Assembly (NCBI GenBank): GCA_002315155.1
Contig: DCFY01000003.1
Span: 4,235-10,338 of the forward strand
Source of the DNA: Megamonas sp. UBA1792
GTDB lineage: Bacteria; Bacillota_C; Negativicutes; Selenomonadales; Selenomonadaceae
Length of the DNA stretch: 6,104 nucleotides
Reading direction: 5' to 3'
Shown: one piece after another, positions 5,779-6,104 of the stretch
How the letters are laid out: each line of letters opens with the position of its first letter
Numbering within the stretch: position 1 is the stretch's first letter
Notes under the pieces: generated by a model
What the model saw: the letters and a program-made list of their open reading frames with translations, nothing else
What the model was told of the DNA's origin: nothing
The model's database searches: none
Made by a program: the position numbers and the translations under genes

Positions 5779-6104
5779 TTAATTCAGTACATGTTCCTTA
5801 CTGATTTCTTCACCAGCTAGTACAGTTTCCACATCTTCACATTCAAGCACAGGTGTCTTGATCGACTTTGAATCAAACACTGGCACAAGCAAAAATGAAC
5901 CGATGCAAATAATCCATTCAAAATAAATAACATGCGGCAACACATGCAATGCCGGAATAAACTGCCATACAGCAAGACCCAGCAAGCCAACAAGCGTCGT
6001 ATAAAAAGCCGAACTCTTGCGGCAAAGCTTCGGTGCAAATACCGTAAAGAGAAACACAACCGTAAATGCCGTTGTAAGGCTCAGCCCAATCATCATGGTC
6101 TGCA
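5779..6104 (-). CDS. Sodium:solute symporter family protein, C-terminal part (5' truncated)
   Basis: The frame is open to the window edge (codons for Gln-Thr precede the ATG at 6096), so this is the end of a larger gene and that ATG is probably internal. About 107 residues are visible, with three hydrophobic spans, approximately residues 3-22, 32-50 and 54-73 counted from the Met at 6096, followed by a soluble acidic tail of about 30 residues ending in EHVLN. Short basic segment APKLCRK after the first span, the WQFIPAL turn and the HVIYFEW...GSFLLVPVF final helix resemble the last helices of sodium:solute symporters (SSS, LeuT fold), which take up sugars, amino acids, organic acids or vitamins with Na+. 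The substrate cannot be told from this end, and another multi-spanning transporter is possible. It is followed by a hairpin terminator and then the HutP-like gene on the same strand. Confidence 0.6.
   Translation of the reverse strand, partial: QTMMIGLSLTTAFTVVFLFTVFAPKLCRKSSAFYTTLVGLLGLAVWQFIPALHVLPHVIYFEWIICIGSFLLVPVFDSKSIKTPVLECEDVETVLAGEEISKEHVLN

Noticed and set aside
5817..6059. 80-codon open frame on the - strand in another frame of the symporter
   Set aside because: Overlaps the symporter frame fully; Cys/Arg/Leu-rich shadow, whereas the main frame gives clean membrane spans and stays open to the window edge.
1..6104. CRISPR array, tRNA/rRNA gene, insertion sequence or phage remnant
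   Set aside because: No regularly spaced repeats, no transposase or integrase frame, no terminal inverted repeats with target duplication, and no tRNA-like cloverleaf seen on either strand.

Overview
The window reads as chromosomal DNA from a low-to-medium GC Firmicute that has an outer membrane, most likely a member of the Negativicutes (Selenomonadales/Veillonellales-like). The reasons are a Gram-negative-type tripartite-pump pair (lipoprotein adaptor plus RND permease) beside Firmicute-type genes (a HutP-family protein, a sodium:solute symporter) and GGAG/GGTGA-type ribosome binding sites. This assignment is inference; no rRNA or taxonomic marker is present.

Layout. (1) Bases 1-381, + strand: the C-terminal part of thiD (HMP/HMP-P kinase, thiamin synthesis), cut by the window edge. 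(2) 412-451: a 17-bp stem with T-tracts on both sides, serving as terminator for the converging thiD and pump operon. (3) 470-5069, - strand: a compact three-gene operon in the order marR-type regulator, HlyD/AcrA-type adaptor lipoprotein, AcrB-type RND permease. Both junctions are 4-base ATGA overlaps. Its single visible promoter (TTGATA-N17-TACAAT) carries a near-perfect MarR-like palindrome at the start site and a second, related palindrome on the -35 box, so the regulator probably represses its own operon. No outer-membrane channel gene is present. (4) 5142-5272: a non-coding stretch with two stem-loops; the larger one pairs almost completely only in the - strand RNA. (5) 5273-5710, - strand: a stand-alone HutP-family gene. 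(6) 5741-5768: a terminator hairpin. (7) 5779-6104, - strand: the C-terminal end of a sodium:solute symporter, cut by the window edge.

How the genes work together. The marR-adaptor-permease set is a self-contained, inducible efflux system of a known type. The symporter and the HutP-like gene are closely spaced on the same strand with a terminator between them and no obvious promoter for the second gene, which suggests expression by read-through. As HutP of Bacillus subtilis is an RNA-binding antiterminator, this arrangement is the most interesting open question here. I see no clearly new multi-gene system; the items worth following are the HutP-like gene with its upstream terminator, the strand-biased hairpin, and the double operator.
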